From Pirellulales bacterium (GTDB lineage Bacteria > Planctomycetota > Planctomycetia > Pirellulales > JACPPG01): a stretch of 64,000 nt of DNA. A program made the translations under genes and the position numbers. The notes below the pieces were generated by a model. The model did no database searches. It was given only the letters and a program-made list of their open reading frames with translations, and was not told where the DNA came from. This document shows positions 63,197 through 64,000 of the stretch, piece by piece (position 1 is the first letter of the stretch; each line of letters opens with the position of its first letter). The stretch spans positions 62,001-126,000 of the forward strand of contig DASYDW010000132.1 in the NCBI GenBank assembly GCA_036499395.1, given 5' to 3'.

Positions 63197-63673
63197 CTAG
63201 TATCGCCAGTCGCCCGTGAATAGGCTCGGAATGTCAACTTGGTCGGAGAACACGGCGAATGCGTACGGATCGTCCTGGCCGGCAGTGGTGAACTGATCCA
63301 CCACTACCCCGTTAAACGAAGCCTGGAATTGAACCACACCATTTCCTAACGAAGAGATTTCAAATGCGTTCTGCACAGACTGCACGGATGCCGAACATTG
63401 AATGCAGCGAAACGCCTGATTCACATCCAAGAGCAACGAAGTCCCCTGCGACAATGTCCAGTTGCCTTCAACGCGGCCTGTCGGAGGGCTGTAGTCGACC
63501 GGACCAGCAGATACTTGCCATTGGTTCGCAGTCCACCATGGCTCAGCCCATAGAGTGACACTGTAGTAGAGTGCGCCGGCGTCTGACGGGAAAATAATAT
63601 TTCCCTTTATCACGCGGCCAGTCTCGACGTTTGTCAGCGGCACGAGCCTATAAACATCTGCCAAGTTTGACAT
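63197..63673 (-). CDS. phage tail structural protein, probable
   Basis: 158 residues, ATG 63673. Beta-rich: LVPLTNVETGRVIKGNIIF, GALYYSVTLWAE, TLSQGTSLLLDVNQAF, VQFQASFNGVVVDQF. This resembles major tail tube-type or virion beta proteins, without a family match. It opens the chain of tightly linked genes that leads to the tape-measure gene. Confidence 0.55.
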   Translation of the reverse strand: MSNLADVYRLVPLTNVETGRVIKGNIIFPSDAGALYYSVTLWAEPWWTANQWQVSAGPVDYSPPTGRVEGNWTLSQGTSLLLDVNQAFRCIQCSASVQSVQNAFEISSLGNGVVQFQASFNGVVVDQFTTAGQDDPYAFAVFSDQVDIPSLFTGDWRY

Positions 63674-63777
63674 CGTGGAACTCGCGGTTGCCGGGGACGT
63701 GATCGCTTGGGTTGGTACACCCGAATGCTAAACTCATTCGCGCTGTCGCTCGTCAAATCAATTTCGATACCGACCAC
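63634..63777 (-). CDS. small ORF, doubtful
   Basis: 47 residues from GTG 63777, overlapping the next gene by 40 bp. VGIEIDLTSDSANEFSIRV reads like real protein, the basic end does not. It may be the end of a shifted frame of the neighbouring gene. Confidence 0.25.
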   Translation of the reverse strand: MVGIEIDLTSDSANEFSIRVYQPKRSRPRQPRVPRCQTWQMFIGSCR

Positions 63778-63810
63778 CCGGTTAAACCTGATTCTTGTGG
63801 GAACTTTCCA

Positions 63811-63999
63811 TCACCGTCCCCGAATGTGTGGTTTTTCCGGGTGTGTCGGATTCGGCGTTGTGGCGATGTTCTCTCTCGCCGCTGAAAATGCTTCCCGAGT
63901 GGTAACGCGATGCGCATCTAGCTGCGGCGGCGCCATGCCATCGTTGAAGCCCCCCCGATTCAGGTTTTGCGTCGTGAACCCGTTGGCGATTTTGAGCCG
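63811..63999 (-). CDS. partial CDS at right edge, phage-type, unknown
   Basis: A minus-strand frame open from the window edge to TGA 63811-63813 (62 residues, N-terminus outside). Includes NGFTTQNLNRGGFNDGMAPP. Contains only the end of a protein; no domain seen. It lies in the same direction as the tail module and is probably part of it. Confidence 0.4.
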   Translation of the reverse strand, partial: RLKIANGFTTQNLNRGGFNDGMAPPQLDAHRVTTREAFSAARENIATTPNPTHPEKPHIRGR

Positions 64000-64000
64000 G

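Noticed and set aside
44723..64000. CRISPR array or retron in the accessory region
   Set aside because: No regularly spaced direct repeats and no reverse-transcriptase or Cas-like gene seen.

Overview
The window looks like a chromosomal segment of a planctomycete, probably Pirellulales-like. It is GC-rich. It carries two Tat-exported DUF1501 proteins, PEP-CTERM surface proteins, an SHD1-domain protein and large vWA/DUF4175-type membrane proteins in one operon. It also has the divergent RND/TolC efflux arrangement common in this phylum. No rRNA and no CRISPR array were seen. Family names come from reading motifs by eye; no search was run.

Region 1 (1-16.4 kb) is a co-directional run. It starts with the C-terminal part of a BatA-like membrane protein, then a vWA/amidotransferase-like membrane protein coupled by an ATGA overlap, then a 1091-residue DUF4175-like protein. 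Four secreted proteins follow in an A-B-A'-B' tandem duplication. A secreted prenyltransferase-fold protein, a beta-repeat protein ending in a CGPC thioredoxin domain and a Tat-exported DUF1501 protein close the run. Together these look like a cell-envelope system of unknown function.

Region 2 (16.4-29.1 kb) is envelope and transport: two outer-membrane beta-barrels, an esterase, a tripartite efflux system (RND permease and lipoprotein adaptor on one strand, TolC divergent) and a PEP-CTERM subtilase. Short REP-like palindromes sit around the adaptor and one is translated inside it.

Region 3 (29.5-44.6 kb) starts with tRNA-Asn beside a probable relic of a tyrosine recombinase. It continues with ordinary metabolism: PEP-CTERM protein, beta-propeller, sugar-nucleotide epimerase, aldo/keto reductase, MFS transporter, asparagine synthetase, nitroreductase, a second DUF1501 protein, an amidohydrolase-like protein and an SDR.

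Region 4 (44.6 kb to the end) is accessory DNA beginning at tRNA-Leu. An integrase lies next to the tRNA, preceded by two small genes and an excisionase-like gene. In front of each small gene is a copy of the same module: a TTGACA promoter whose 17-bp spacer holds an inverted repeat, then a leader RNA folding into hairpins and ending in a long stem plus seven U. The two copies differ by compensatory base changes, so the RNA fold seems to be under selection. This is the best candidate here for an undescribed regulatory system. Further on are a second, catalytically atypical integrase with an overlapping antisense HTH gene, a methyltransferase fused to an Mrr-like nuclease domain, several small secreted proteins, and a minus-strand tail module of a prophage. 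That module has a tape-measure gene and two micro-ORFs chained by CTGA and GTGA overlaps.
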